A model generated the notes under the pieces. That model was not told where the DNA came from. It did not search any database and was given only the letters and a program-made list of their open reading frames with translations. The position numbers were made by a program, and so were the translations under genes. This document shows positions 14,196 through 26,878 of a DNA stretch of 64,000 bases, in pieces; the first letter of the stretch is position 1; every line of letters begins with the position of its first letter. The stretch is from Tetracentron sinense (Eukaryota > Streptophyta > Magnoliopsida > Trochodendrales > Trochodendraceae), in NCBI GenBank assembly GCA_015143295.1, contig CM026557.1, positions 30,637,965 to 30,701,964 on the forward strand, written 5' to 3'.

Positions 14196-16864
14196 TGTAG
14201 AGCTCCGGAATTTAGGTTCACTGTTCATGTGAATAGTGCTGTAAATAGTACTGTGAATAGTGCCTTCAAGGCCTAAAGCCTTAATGAAATTATGGGTTCA
14301 TGTTTTGAAATGAAATGAGGTTTTTGAATGAATCAAAATATACATGGAAAGTGTTTGTGAAGGTTAGGGACAAATGAAACAAGAGTATACAATACTCAAA
14401 GAGGGATGTCGAGAAGTACCCTCAACGTGAGAGAACTCTAGTTTTGTCATCCGAAATCAGAATCGAGTGATTCTTGAGCCATTAGAAAGATATCGAGATC
14501 CTCTTTGAGGTTCATGTGTATCACATTTCCCGATTTTGAGTCGAAGCTCGGTGAAAAGTGGGTTTTAGGCAATTTGTCTGCTGAAATTCCTGACCAGTAG
14601 CCTTTAGGACCATTTTGGAATATGAAGACAGAATAATTAGGCTTTGTGCAAAACATGAAAGTTGTTCCCCTTTGAATGTAGAAATCCAACGCAAGTTGAA
14701 TCATCAAAATCCAATCACCGAGTCAAAAGTTATGGGCCAAGTACCATAGCTGGAAAATGAATGGATGAACAGTAGAAGGATCTATCTAGTTTGGGGAGGA
14801 TAGATCCTTCAATTCCACACACTGATGAATCTATCCATCCCCATGACCGATAGATCCTTGGAGCCCAAATTTGTATGGGTTTTTTGGCCAGAGAGTGTCT
14901 TTTTGATGGATCTATCGGTTCTCTTGACCGATAGATCCAACAGTTGCTTGGGTTGCCTACTAACCGACCTCCTGAGATATTTTAGAGGAGATTTTTGAGA
15001 GAAAGTTGAGAGGAAAGAGAGAAAAGAACTTGGGTGTTCTTGTTTGAGTTTCAACAACAAAGGAGGAGCTTCCTTCTTGCCTCTTCAGAGCATTCTAAAG
15101 CTAGAAGGTAGGTACTCTCTACTAGGTAACTTTGTTATGGTTTCCACAAGTAGATAATTTCTACTAGTTCTCTTATAGTATTTCCTTATGAATTCTATGA
15201 ATGAAGGGAAGCCTTGATTGAGTTTCCAAAGCCGGATCTCGCTTTCTTCAAGCCTTCTCAAGCTTGGATCTTGCTTCCTTGGTAACTCCAAAGCACAAAA
15301 CCAAAAAGGATTTGGTTTTCAAAGGTAGATACACTCTACTAGATGTTAATCTAATAAACCATATGTTGTAAATCTACTAGGTTGTTTATTATGAATTTTA
15401 CTATGTAGAGCAAGCTACTAGATTTAAATTCCATAAATTCAAGATAAAATCAATTGTATTGTGTTGTGAACTAGTAGGGAATCCTACTAGCAAATTGTGA
15501 TGCTTTTATGCTTTCAACCAATGAATAAAAAGTATAGCAATTCCTATTTTATTATCTGATCTTGATGTTAGAATTCAAAGATGAAAAGCATGTTAAAAGC
15601 TTTAAGTTTTGGGGAAAACCAATGAGAAAACCATATGTTCTACTTGTGCTTGGATGTGTATGACTTTCCTTATACCTTGGCTAGTACTATAAATGAAAAT
15701 GTGAAATATTGGTGATATGTAGAGTTTTCCTTTCTGTCTACCATGTTCTTCACAATTGCTACACAAGCACATATGTTTGCATGATCGAGATTTTATCAAT
15801 TATGGTTATCCAAAGAAGTAAAAGCAAAAGTAAAGTATAAGATGTAAAGGGAAAGTCATGGAAGGTAAAAGGAAAAGAAATTGAAAGTACATGGGAAAGT
15901 AATGGTATAAGATGATTCTAGTCATCTATCTCAGGTTGATAGAAGGCCCGCCCATCTCCTGTGGGTTCATGGATACTAATGAATCAAGTAATACCGATCG
16001 GGGAGGCACGATAGCAGGCCGCCTGGAAGGGAAAGGGATACTGGTCATCGGATTCCGACGAATAGCAGGCCACCCGGAAGGGAGATAGATACTGGTTGTC
16101 TACTCCGAAGGTAGCTGAAGGTGAGGATAACAGTAGGCCCGCCCAGTTTATGTGGGTACATAGGTACTAGTTGCCCGACTCCTTAGGTGGATCTAGGGTA
16201 TTTTAAATACCTGTAGATGGAAAGTAATGAAACTAAGGTATTTTACAATACCCGTAATGTAAAGATGTAAAGGAACGTAAAGTAAAGATCATAAAGCAAA
16301 AGAAGATGTTTCTCCGAGATATATGCACATGATTGTTTTCAAATTATGTTTTCCGCGCTCTGATTAAGATAATGCATGTGAAATGATTAGAACTGCGATA
16401 TACATGCTGTATTCATGTTTATGACATTACTATCTAGTGGTTTGTATACGCGGAGTATTCAATACTCAGCCGTACATATTATGTCGGCAGGTCCTCTCGA
16501 CATCTGGGGCGAGCATCCTCAGGAGCCTTGGGTCGAGGAGGAATATGTTGAGGAAGTACCTACTCCGGAAGAGCTTCAGGAGCATCAGAGGATACTTGAT
16601 AGGTGGTGGCCCCTTAATGCGTGAGGATAGGAAGAGACAGTTACATGTATTTTGCTGAGCGAGGATATTCGCTATTTATTTTGGTTTATTGTATAAACTT
16701 GGAAACAGTATGTGTATAAAATTTTGTATTCTGTTTCCGCTATATTATGTTTCATATGCTGTACAGCATGTTAAGTATGCCTTATGTTTCAAACAGGATG
16801 GTTTGACACGGCGGTCACGAACTAAAGTATACCAAACTCCTAGGTGGTATTTTAGGTCGTGACA
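14196..16864 (+). mobile_element. Solo LTR of a Ty3/gypsy element (Tekay/Del-like)
   Basis: A 2669-bp insertion beginning TGTAGAGCTCCGG and ending GGTCGTGACA, with a perfect 5-bp duplication ttaac (14191-14195, 16865-16869). The TG...CA ends, the 5-bp duplication, the length and the lack of any polymerase domain fit a lone long terminal repeat left by LTR-LTR recombination. It carries cgcggagtattcaatactc, a short near-palindrome found also in the LTR at 60346-62922, which has matching ends and lies in the opposite direction. Family assignment rests on end sequence and size. Age cannot be estimated from a single LTR. Short open frames inside are not convincing genes. Confidence 0.85.
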
Positions 16865-18395
16865 TTAACCTTGACAGAAGTCGTCGTTCACACCTCGTTA
16901 CATATGGCTCACATGGTGTAGTCGTATAATGTAAGAGTACATGAAACAAAGTCAGACAATCAGTTTTCTTATATAAGAAATTCAGAATCAATAATATCAA
17001 AATATAAGACTTAGAAGTACCAGAACTAAGATTTGAATTACATTCAGATTGAATAATTAGAAAAGAATTTCTCTTATGCAAGAAATCTACTCACCATTGA
17101 TTAACTCGCAAAGACAAATACTAACACTTGATAAATGTAGAGAAGGGATGGATCATTATAACTAAGGCAAATTGCTAGCCATATTCGCCACCACTATCAA
17201 GGCTTATACGCCCCTACTATCTTGCCAAAAGGAAAAACACATTTGGGGTGCGCCCCACCAAACCCCAAGTATTTCTCGAAATGGAAAGAGTACGATGTCT
17301 ACGACAACCAAGAACTAATAGTCATTTTTTAGCAGTCACTGAGTCTGCATCATAATTTTCAAATAGTTATAATGTTTTATTACCAAATTTACCGAATAAA
17401 TCTAATTTAGAAATGAGAAAAAAAATCAAACTGTTAACAATATAGGACATGAGAAGATATTTTAAAATTGGGAAACTAACCAAGGGAGAATCCAAGAGTA
17501 AATGACAGTCGCAGAAGCTAAATCGCAGCCGAGAGCACGGATCATGCTAAGCTTAACCTTGACAGAAGTCGTCGTTCATGCCTCGTTACATATGGCTCAC
17601 ATTGTGTAGTTGTTTAATGTAAGAGTACAAAAAACAAAGTCAGACATTCAGTTTTCTTACATAATAAATTTTGAATGAATAATATCAGAACTAAGATTCA
17701 AATTATATTCAGATTGAAGAATTACAGAAGAATTTCTCTTATGGAAGAAAACTAGTCACCATATATTAACTCGCAAAGAGAAATACTAACACTTGATAAA
17801 TGATAGAAAAAGAATGGATGAATATCACTAAGGCAATTGCTAGCCTTATACGCCCCCACTATCTAGGCATATAAGCCCCTACTATCTTGCCAGAAGGAGA
17901 CACTTTTAGGGTGGACCCCACCAAAGCCCAAGTATTTGTCGAAATGGAAAGAGTAGGACTTCTACAACCAACGAGTCTATAAATAGGAAAATCCTAGTTT
18001 TTTTTACTTTTTTTAACGATTGTACTTTAAGTTATAGACTTACATTAAGCATTAGTGAATAAATAGATTATTATCATATAAAAGAAAATTAAAATAAAAT
18101 GGTGAGACATACCATTAGTGACGTCGATTGAAAGACGCAAGCAAGAACTAATCCGTTTTTAGCAGTCACTGATTCTGCATCGTAATTTCCACAGTTATAG
18201 TGGTGTTATTTACTACGTTACCGAATGAATCTAATTTAGACAAGAAAAAAATCAAATTGCAAAAAATATAGCGCATGGGATGAAATTTAAAAATTGGGAA
18301 ACTAATCAAGGGAGAATCCTAGAGTAAATGACAATCGCGAAAGCTAAATGGCAGCCGAGAGCACGGTCCATCCTAAGCTTAACCATGACAGAAGT

Positions 18396-18592
18396 CGTCA
18401 TTCACGCCTCGTTACATATGGCTCACATTGTAATATAAGAGTACATAAATCAAAGTCAAACAATCAGTTTTCTTACATAATAAATTTTGAATCTTAGACG
18501 TCATTCACGCCTCGTTACATATGGCTCACATTGTAATATAAGAATACATAAATCAAAGTCAAACAATCAGTTTTCTTACATAATAAATTTTC
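18396..18592 (+). repeat. ~102-bp internal tandem duplication in a satellite 1 monomer
   Basis: The segment starting gtcattcacgcctcgtt and ending taaatttt occurs twice in a row, at about 18397 and 18499. The two units are nearly identical, including the variant cacattgtaatata, so the duplication is recent. Confidence 0.85.
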
Positions 18593-18835
18593 AATGAATA
18601 ATGTCAAAATATAAGAATTAAAAGTACCAGAACTAAGATTCGAATTATATTTAGATTGAATAATTAGAAAAGAATTTTTCTTATGGAAGAAATCTACTCA
18701 CCATTGATTAACTCGCAAAGATAAATACTAACACTTGAAAAATGATAGAGAAGGGATGAATCAATATAACTAAAGTAATTGCTAGCTATATACGCCCCCA
18801 CTATCTAGGCATATACGCCTCAACTATCTTGCCAG

Positions 18836-19090
18836 AAGGAGAAAAACTTTTTGGGGGGGGAGGGGGCCCACCAAACCCCAAGTATTTGCCTAAATGGAAA
18901 TAGTAGGATGTCTACGACCAGTGAGTCTATAAATCGTAAAATCCTAATTTGTTTAAAAGGGTGAGACATAGTAGAAGGAGAAACACTTTTGGGGTGGGCC
19001 CCACCAAACCCAAGTATTTGCCGAAATGGAAATAGAAGGATGTCTACGACCCGTGAGTCTATAAATCGTAAAATCCTAATTTCTTTAATG
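18836..19090 (+). repeat. ~138-bp internal tandem duplication in a satellite 1 monomer
   Basis: The block from gaaggagaaa through the GC-rich site to taaaatcctaattt is repeated at about 18836 and 18974. The first copy has an expanded G run near 18852 that destroys the usual gtgggccccac site; the second keeps it. Confidence 0.8.
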
Positions 19091-21909
19091 ATTATAATTT
19101 AAGTTATAGACTAAAATCAAGCATTAGTGAATAAATAGATTAATACGATACAAAAGAAAATTAAAATAAAAAGGTGAGACATACCATTAGTGATGCCAAT
19201 TGAAAGACGCAACCAAGAACTAATAGTCCTTTTTTAAAAGTCACTAATTCTGCATCATAATTTTCATATAGTTATATTGGTGTTATAAAACTACTCTACC
19301 GAATAAATCTCATTTAAAAATAAGAAAAAAATCAAATTGTTAACAACTTAGGACATGAGAAGAATGTTAAAAAATGGGAAACTAACCAAGGGAGAATCCT
19401 AGAGCAAATGACAGTCGCGAAGCTAAATGGCAGCCGAGAGCACGGTCCATGCTAAGCTTAACCTTGACAGAAGTCATCGTTCACGCCTCGTTACATATGA
19501 CTCACATTGTGTAGTTGTATAATGTAAGAGTACATAAAACAAAGTCAGACAATCAGTTTTCTTACATAATAAATTTTGAATGAATAATATCAAAATATAA
19601 GACTTAGAAATACTAGAACTAAGATTCGAATTATATTCAGAGTGAATAATTAGAAAAGAATCTCTTATGGAAGAAATCTACTCACCATTGATTAACTCGC
19701 AAAGACAAATACTAACACTTGATAAATGATAAATAAGGGATGGATGAATATAACTAAGGCAATTGCTAGCCATATACGCCCCCATTATCTAGGCATATAC
19801 GCCTCAACTATCTTGCAAGGAGGAGAAACACTTTTGGGGTGGGCCAACCAAACCCCAAGAATTTTTCGAAATGGAAAGAGCAGGATCTTTACGACCAGTG
19901 AGTCTATAAATGGTAAAATTCTAATTTTGTTTTTCCTTTTTTTAACAATTATAATTTAAGTTATAGACTAAAATCAAGCATTAGTGAATAAATAGATTAT
20001 TACGATGAAAAAGAAAATTAAAATAAAAGGGTGAGACATACCATTAGTGACGTGGATTGAGAGACGCAGCCAAGAACTAATCGTCATTTTTTAGCAATCA
20101 CTAATTCTGCATCATAATTTCCAGATAGTTATAGTGGTGTTATAAACTACTTTAACGAATTAATCTAACCTAGAAATCAGAAAAAAAAAAAATCAAATTG
20201 TTAACAATATAGGACATGAGAAGAAATTTAAAAGTTGGGAAAGTAACCAAAGGAGAATCCTAGAGCAAATGACGGTCACGAGAGCTAAATGGCAGCCGAG
20301 AGCACGGTCCATCCTAAGCTTAACCTTGACAGAAGTCGTCGTTCACGCCTCGTTACATATGGCTCACATTGTGTAGTTGTATAATGTAAGAGTACATAAA
20401 AGAAAGTATCAACAGAATATAAATTTTGAATGAATAGTATCAAAATATAAGACTTAAAACTACCAGAACTAAAATTCGAATTATATTCAGATTGAATAAT
20501 TACAAAAGAATTTCTCTTATGGATGAAATCTACTCAGCATTGATTAACTCGCAAAGACAAATACTAACACTTGATAAATAATAGAGAATGGATGGATTAA
20601 TATAACTAAGGCAATTGCTAGCCAGATACGGCCCCACTATCCAGGCATATACGCCCCTACTATCTTGCCAGAAGGAGAATCATTTTTGGGTGGGCCCCAC
20701 CAAACCCCAAGTATTTGTCGAAATGGAAAGAGTAGGATGTCTCTGACAAGCGAGTCTATAAATAGTAAAATCCTAATTTTTTTTTACTTTTTTTAACGAT
20801 TTTACTTTAAGTTATAGACTAACATCAAGCATTAGTGAATAAATAGATTATTACGATACAAAAGAAAATTAAAATAAAAGGGTGAGACATACCATTAGTG
20901 ACGTCGATTGAAAGACGCAACCAAGAACTAATAGTCCATTATTAGCAATCACTGATTCTACATCGTAATTTCCAGATAGTAATAGTGGTGTTATCAACTA
21001 CTTTACCGAATAAATCTAATTTTGAAATAAGAAAAAAATCAAATTGTTAACAATATAGGACATGAGAAGAAATTGAAAATCGGGAAACTAACCAAGGGAG
21101 AATCCCATAGCAAATGACAGTCGCGAAAGCAAAATGGCAGCCAAGAGCACGGTCCATGCTAAGCTTAACCTTGACAGAATTCGTCGTTCGCGCCTCGTTA
21201 CATATGACTCACATTGTGTAATTGTATAATGTAAGAGTACATAAAACAAAGTCAGACAATCAGTTTTCTTACATAATAAATATTGAATGAATAATATCAA
21301 AATAAAAGACTTAAAAGTACCAGAACTAAGATTCGAATTGTATTCAGATTGAATAATTAGAAAAGAATTTCTCTTATGGAAGAAATCTACTCACCATTGA
21401 TTAACTCACACAGACAAATACTAACACTTGATAAATAATAGAGAAGGGATGGATCAATATAACTAAGGCAATTGCTAGCCATATACGCCCCCACTATATA
21501 GGCATATACGCCCCTACTCTCTTGCCAGAAGGAGAAACACTTTTGGGTTGGGCCCCACCAAACCCCAAGTATTTGTCGAATTAGAAAGAATAGGACGTCT
21601 ATGACCAGCGAGTCTATAAATAGTAAAATCCTAATATTTTTTTTTACTTTTTTCAACGATTATACTTTAAGTTATAGACTAACATCAAGGATTAGTGAAT
21701 AAATAGATTATTACGATACAAAAGAAAATTAAATTAAAAGGGTGAGATATACCATTAGTGACGTCGATTGAAAGACGCAACCAAGAACTAATAGTCCTTT
21801 TTTAGCAGTCACTGATTCTGCATCGTAATTTTCATATAGTTATAGCGGTGTTATTAACTACTTTACCGAATAAATCTAATTTAGAAATAAGAAAAGAATC
21901 AAATTGTTA

Positions 21910-22050
21910 CGAAGGGCCCGACTACATTCATTGCATGAATGGCGGCCCTCGGCTTCGCACCTTCTTTTTAGAGTTGAGCTCCAGCTGGGAGAGGGGAAGT
22001 TATATTTATTTTTCGGAGCCTCAGCGGGAGGACTCCCCGAAACCCCCAAT
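21910..22050. other. GC-rich 141-bp insert with strong hairpin, origin unknown
   Basis: The sequence replaces the usual ttaacaatatagg junction of a satellite 1 monomer and is far richer in GC. It starts with a hairpin: cgaagggcc (from 21910) pairs imperfectly with ggccctcggcttcg (to 21957), and the inner arms cattcat/atgaatg (21925-21931, 21935-21941) pair perfectly around tgc. A second GC-rich foldback (ggagcctc ... gggaggactcccc) lies near 22014-22037. The base composition suggests possible organellar DNA, but I cannot identify it. Confidence 0.55.
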
Positions 22051-22142
22051 ATACGACATTAGAAGAAATTTAAAAATTGGGAAACTAACCAAGGGTATAC
22101 GACATTAGAAGAAATTTAAAAATTGGGAAACTAACCAAGGGA
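22051..22142 (+). repeat. 46-bp tandem duplication beside the GC-rich insert
   Basis: Two adjacent 46-bp copies, starting atacgacattagaag at 22051 and 22097, lie directly after the insert. Together they suggest a repair event that both copied in foreign sequence and duplicated its flank. Confidence 0.85.
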
Positions 22143-24640
22143 GAACCTTAGAGCAAATGATTGTCACGAAAGCTAAAGGGCAGCCGAGAGCACGGCCCAT
22201 GCTAAGCTTAACCTTGACAGAAGTCTTCGTTCACACATCGTTACATATGGCTCACATGGTGTAGTGTAATAGTACATAAAACAAAGTCAGACAATCTTCA
22301 GAATGAATAATATCAAAATATAAGACTTAAAAGTACCAGAACTAAGATTTGAATTACATTCTGATTGAATAATTAGAAAAGAATTTCTCTTATGGAAGAA
22401 ATCTACTCACCATTTATTAACTCGCAAATATAAATACTAACACTTGATAAATGTAGAGAAGGGATGGATCAATATAACTAAGGCAATTGCTAGCCAAATA
22501 CGCCCCCACTATCTAGGCATATACGCCCCTACTATCTTGCCAGAAGTAGAAACACTTTTGGGGTGGGGCCCACCAAACTCCAAGTATTTGTCGAAATGGA
22601 AAGAGTAGGATGTCTACGACTAGCGAGTCTATAAATAGTAAAATCCTAAATTTTTTAAAACTTTTTTTAACGATTGTACTTTAAGTTATAGACTAACATC
22701 TAGCATTTTTGAAAAAATAGATTATTAAGATACAAAAGAAAATTCAAATAAAAGGATGAGACATACCATTATTTACGTCAATTGAACAACGCAACCTAGA
22801 ACTAATAGTCTTTTTTTAGTAATCACTGACTCTGCATCGTAATATGCAGATAGTTATAGTGGTGTTATTAACTACTTTACCAAATAAATCTAATTGAGAA
22901 ATAATTAAAAAAAAAAATTGGTAACAATATAGGATAAGATAAGAAATTTAAAAAATTGGGAAACTAACCAAGGGTGAATCCTAGAGCAAATGATTGTCGC
23001 GAAAGTTGAATTACAACCGATAGCAAGGTCAATGTTAAGTTTAATGGCCCTTGTGTAGAAGTCATCGTTCACGCCTCGTTCCATAGCTCACATGGTGTAG
23101 TTGAATAATGTAGGAGTAAATAAAACAAATTCAGACAATCTGTTTTCTTACCCATAAAATTTGAATTAATAATATAAAAATATAACTTCAAAGTACAAGA
23201 ACTAAATTATATACAGATCGAGTAATTAGTAGAGAATTTCCCTTAAAGATGACATCTACTCGCCATTGATTAACTCACAAAGACAAATACTAAAACTTGA
23301 TAAATGATAGAAAAATGATTCATCAATATAACTAAGGCAATTGCTAGCCATATACGCCCCCACTATCTAGCAATATACGCCCCATTATCTTGCGAGAAGG
23401 AGAAACACTTTCGGGGTGGGCCCCACCAAATCCCATGTAATTGACGAAATAAAAAGAGTAGGATGTCTACGACCAGCGACTATAAATAGTAAAATCCTAA
23501 ATTTTTTTTACTTTTCTTAACGATTATACTTTAAGTTATAGATTAACATTTAGCATTAGTGAAATATTAGATTATTAAGATCCAAAAGAAAATTAAAATA
23601 AAAGTGTGAGACATACCATTAGTGATGTCTATTGAAAGACGCAACCTAGAAATAATAGTCTTTTTTTAGCAGTCACTGATTCTGCATCGTAATTTCCAAA
23701 TAGATATAGTGGTGTTATTAACTACTTTACTGAATAAATCTAATTTAGAAATAAGAAAAAAATCAAATTGTTAACAATATAGGACAAGATAAGAAATTTA
23801 AAAAATTGGGAAACTAACCATGGGAGAATTCTAGAGCAAAGGACAGTCACGAAAGCTAAAGGGCAAGCAAGAGCACGATCAATGCTAAGCTTAACCTTGA
23901 CCAGAAGTCGTCATTTACGCCTCGTTACATATAGCTCACATGGTGTAGTTGTATAATGTAGGAGTACATAAAACAAATTCAGACAATCAGTTTTCTTATA
24001 TAATAAATTATGAATGAATAATATCAAAATATAAGACGTAAAAGTACAAGAACAAAATATCGAATTATATTCTGATCGAGTAATTAGAACATAATTTCTC
24101 TTCAGGAAGAAATCTTCCTACTCACAATTGATTAACTCGCAAACACAAATACTAACACTTAATAAATGATAGAGAAGGGATGCATCAATATAACTAAGGT
24201 AATTTTTAGCCATATACGCCCCCACTATCTTGCCAGAAGGAGAAACACTTTGGGGTGGGCCCCACCAAACCCCAAGTACTTGTCGAAATGGAGAAAGTGG
24301 GATGTCTATGACCAGCGAGTTTATAAATAGTAAAATCCTAATTTTTTTTTACTTTTTTTAACGATTGTACTTTAAGTTATAGACTAACATCTAGCAGTAG
24401 TAAAAAAATAGATTATTAAGATTCAAAAGAAAATTCAAATAAAAAGGTGAGACATACCATTATTGACGTCGATTGAAAGATGCAACCTAGAACTAATAGT
24501 CCTTTTTTAGTAGTCACTGATTCATCATCAGAATTTCCAGATAGTTATAGTGGTATGTTATGAACTACTTTACCGAATAAATCTAATTTAGAAATAAGAA
24601 AAAAATCAAATTGTTAACAATAAAGGACAAGATAAGAAAC

Positions 24641-26878
24641 AGTTTTTTTTTTAATTCATGACCTCGACTCGATTTTTGAAATAGTTTTTTAACACCTTGA
24701 TTGCAATATATCCTAGGTGTTAGAAGTGCCTTCGAGGTTTCTGCACCTCGTATCCCTAATTTGGGCATCAAAGTTCCTTAGTTTCCTTCTTTGTTAAAAC
24801 AGTAAAGCTTAAACATATAATTGTATGCAAATTTCTAACCTAGACTTGATTTCTGATGTGATCTCATCTGACAACTTTATTTCAATATAACCTAAGGGTT
24901 GGAATTAGTTTCGAGGTTTTTGGACATTCTATTTCCGAGTTTTGCGACGAGGTTCCTTGCTGCCTCTTTTATTAAGACTTTAAAGTCTAAACCTACAATT
25001 TTGCGCTAAATCCTAATTGGGACTCGATTTTTTATGCGGTCTCTTCTAACATTTTAATTTCAATATGATGTAAGTGTTGTAATTGGTTTCGAGGTGTTTG
25101 GACCTTGTATGCCCAATTTGGGTACCAAAGTTCCCGGATTGTCTCTTATGCCTCGACCCTGAAGCCTAAATCCATAATTTTGTTACAATTTCAAACATAG
25201 ACTCAATTTTTTATCTATTCTATTCTAACAACTCTAATTGTCAAATAACCAAAGTACTGGAATTCGTTTCGAGGTGTTTGGACCTCGTATGCCCAATTTG
25301 GACATCATGGTTCCCTAGTTCTCTTATTTCTTATTAATAACGTAAAGCCTAAACCTACAATCGTGCACTAATTCCTAAATTTTATTCGGTTTTGGTATAT
25401 ATTTTTTGACATCATTATTTCAATATACACTAAGTGTTAGAAGTGGTTTTGAGGTGTTTGGACCTTATATGCCTGATTTGGGCACCGAGTTTTTTTAATT
25501 CACTCTTTTAAAAACTCGTAAAGTCCAAACCTATAATTTTGCGTCAAATCCTAATCGGGACTCGATTTTGGATGTCGTCTCATATGACATCTTTATTTCA
25601 ATATTACATAAGTACTGAAATTATTTCCGAGATATTTGGAACTGGTATGCCCCGATTTGGGCACCTAGGTTCCTTACATGTCGCTTTTGTTTATACCATA
25701 ATGCCTAAACATATAGTGGTGCGTTAATCCTAACATAGACTCGATTTTTGATAAGGTCTTTTACAACATCTTTCTTTCAATATATCATAAGTGTTAAAAT
25801 TGATTTCGAGGTGTTTGAATCTCTTATTCTTAATTTGGATACCGAGATTTCCCAATTGCCTCAAATAAGAAATTATAAAGCCAAAATATATAATTTTGCG
25901 TCAATTCCTAACATAGACTCGATATTTTATGTATGACACATTTATTTCAATATAACCTAAGTCTTGTAATTGGTTTTGAGGTGTTTGAACCTCGTATGCC
26001 CAATTTGGGCACCCAAATTCACTATTTGTTTGTTTTGTTAAGATGGTTAAGCTTAAACCTATACTTTTGTGCCAATGCCAAACCTTGTATCCATTTTTTT
26101 ATGTTTTTATGTAGTTTCTTCTGAAACCTTTATTTCAATATAACCTCAATCTTGGAATTAGTTTTGAGCTTTTTGGACTTCGTATGCCCGATTTGGGTAC
26201 TGAGGTATCCTAGTTGTCTCTTTCGTTATTACTGGAAAGCTTAAACCTACAATTGTGCAACAATTTATAACCTGAACTCGGTTTTTTATCTAGTCTTTTC
26301 TGACACTTTTATTTCAATATATTCTAAGTGTTAGAAGTGGTTTCGAAGTGTTTGGACCTTATATGCCTGATTTGGGCACCGAGGTTTTTTAATTCTCTTT
26401 TAAAAACCCGTGAAGTCTAAAACTACAATTTTACGTCAAATCTTAATCGGGACTCGATTTTTGATGTCGTCTCGTCTAATATCTTTATTTCAATATTACT
26501 TCAGTACTTGAACTATTTCCAAGATATTTGGAACTTGTATGCTCGATTTGGGCACCTAGGTTCCTTAGATGTCGCTATTGTTTATACCGTCAAGAATAAA
26601 CATATAATTGTGCGTCAATCCTAACATAGACTTGGTCACTTACATTAGAATTGATTTCGAGGTGTTTGGATCTCTTATTCTCAATTTGGGCACCGAGATT
26701 TCCCAATTGTCTCTAATAAAAAACAGTAAAGCCTACATCTATTATTTTGCGCCAATTCCTAACCTAGACTCAATTTTTTAAGTGTGCCACATTTTTTTCG
26801 AGGTGTTTGAACCTCATATGCCTAATTTAGGCACCCAAATTCCCTAGTTATCTGTTTTGTTAAGACCGTTAAGCCTAG
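24641..26878 (+). repeat. Satellite 2, ~180-bp tandem array, block 1
   Basis: About 12 diverged copies. The landmark atttgggcacc or its variants occurs near 24759, 25119, 25297, 25478, 25654 and onward, 176-182 bp apart. Shared segments include tttatttcaatata, ttcgaggtgtttggacc and gcccgatttgggc. The length is typical of plant satellites. The copies are more diverged from one another than satellite 1 copies are, so the array is probably older or less homogenised. Short open frames here (for example 25539-25727) are repeat by-products. Confidence 0.92.

Larger units (their letters stand above)
16865..24640 (+). repeat. Satellite 1 array, right block
   Basis: Landmark copies near 17148, 17814, 18756, 19740, 20592, 21449, 22464, 23317 and 24180. 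After the first copy all are subfamily B (cccccactatctagg, gagaaacacttttgg, atttgtcg). Unit lengths vary more than in the left block. The copy at 17148 lacks about 190 bp, those from 17814 and 18756 have internal duplications, and the one from 21449 has an insert. The array ends within a monomer at about 24640, where the 180-bp satellite starts without a spacer. Confidence 0.94.

Noticed and set aside
1-24640. CRISPR-like repeat array
   Set aside because: Units are long, contiguous tandem copies without unique spacers, and the context is a plant nuclear genome.
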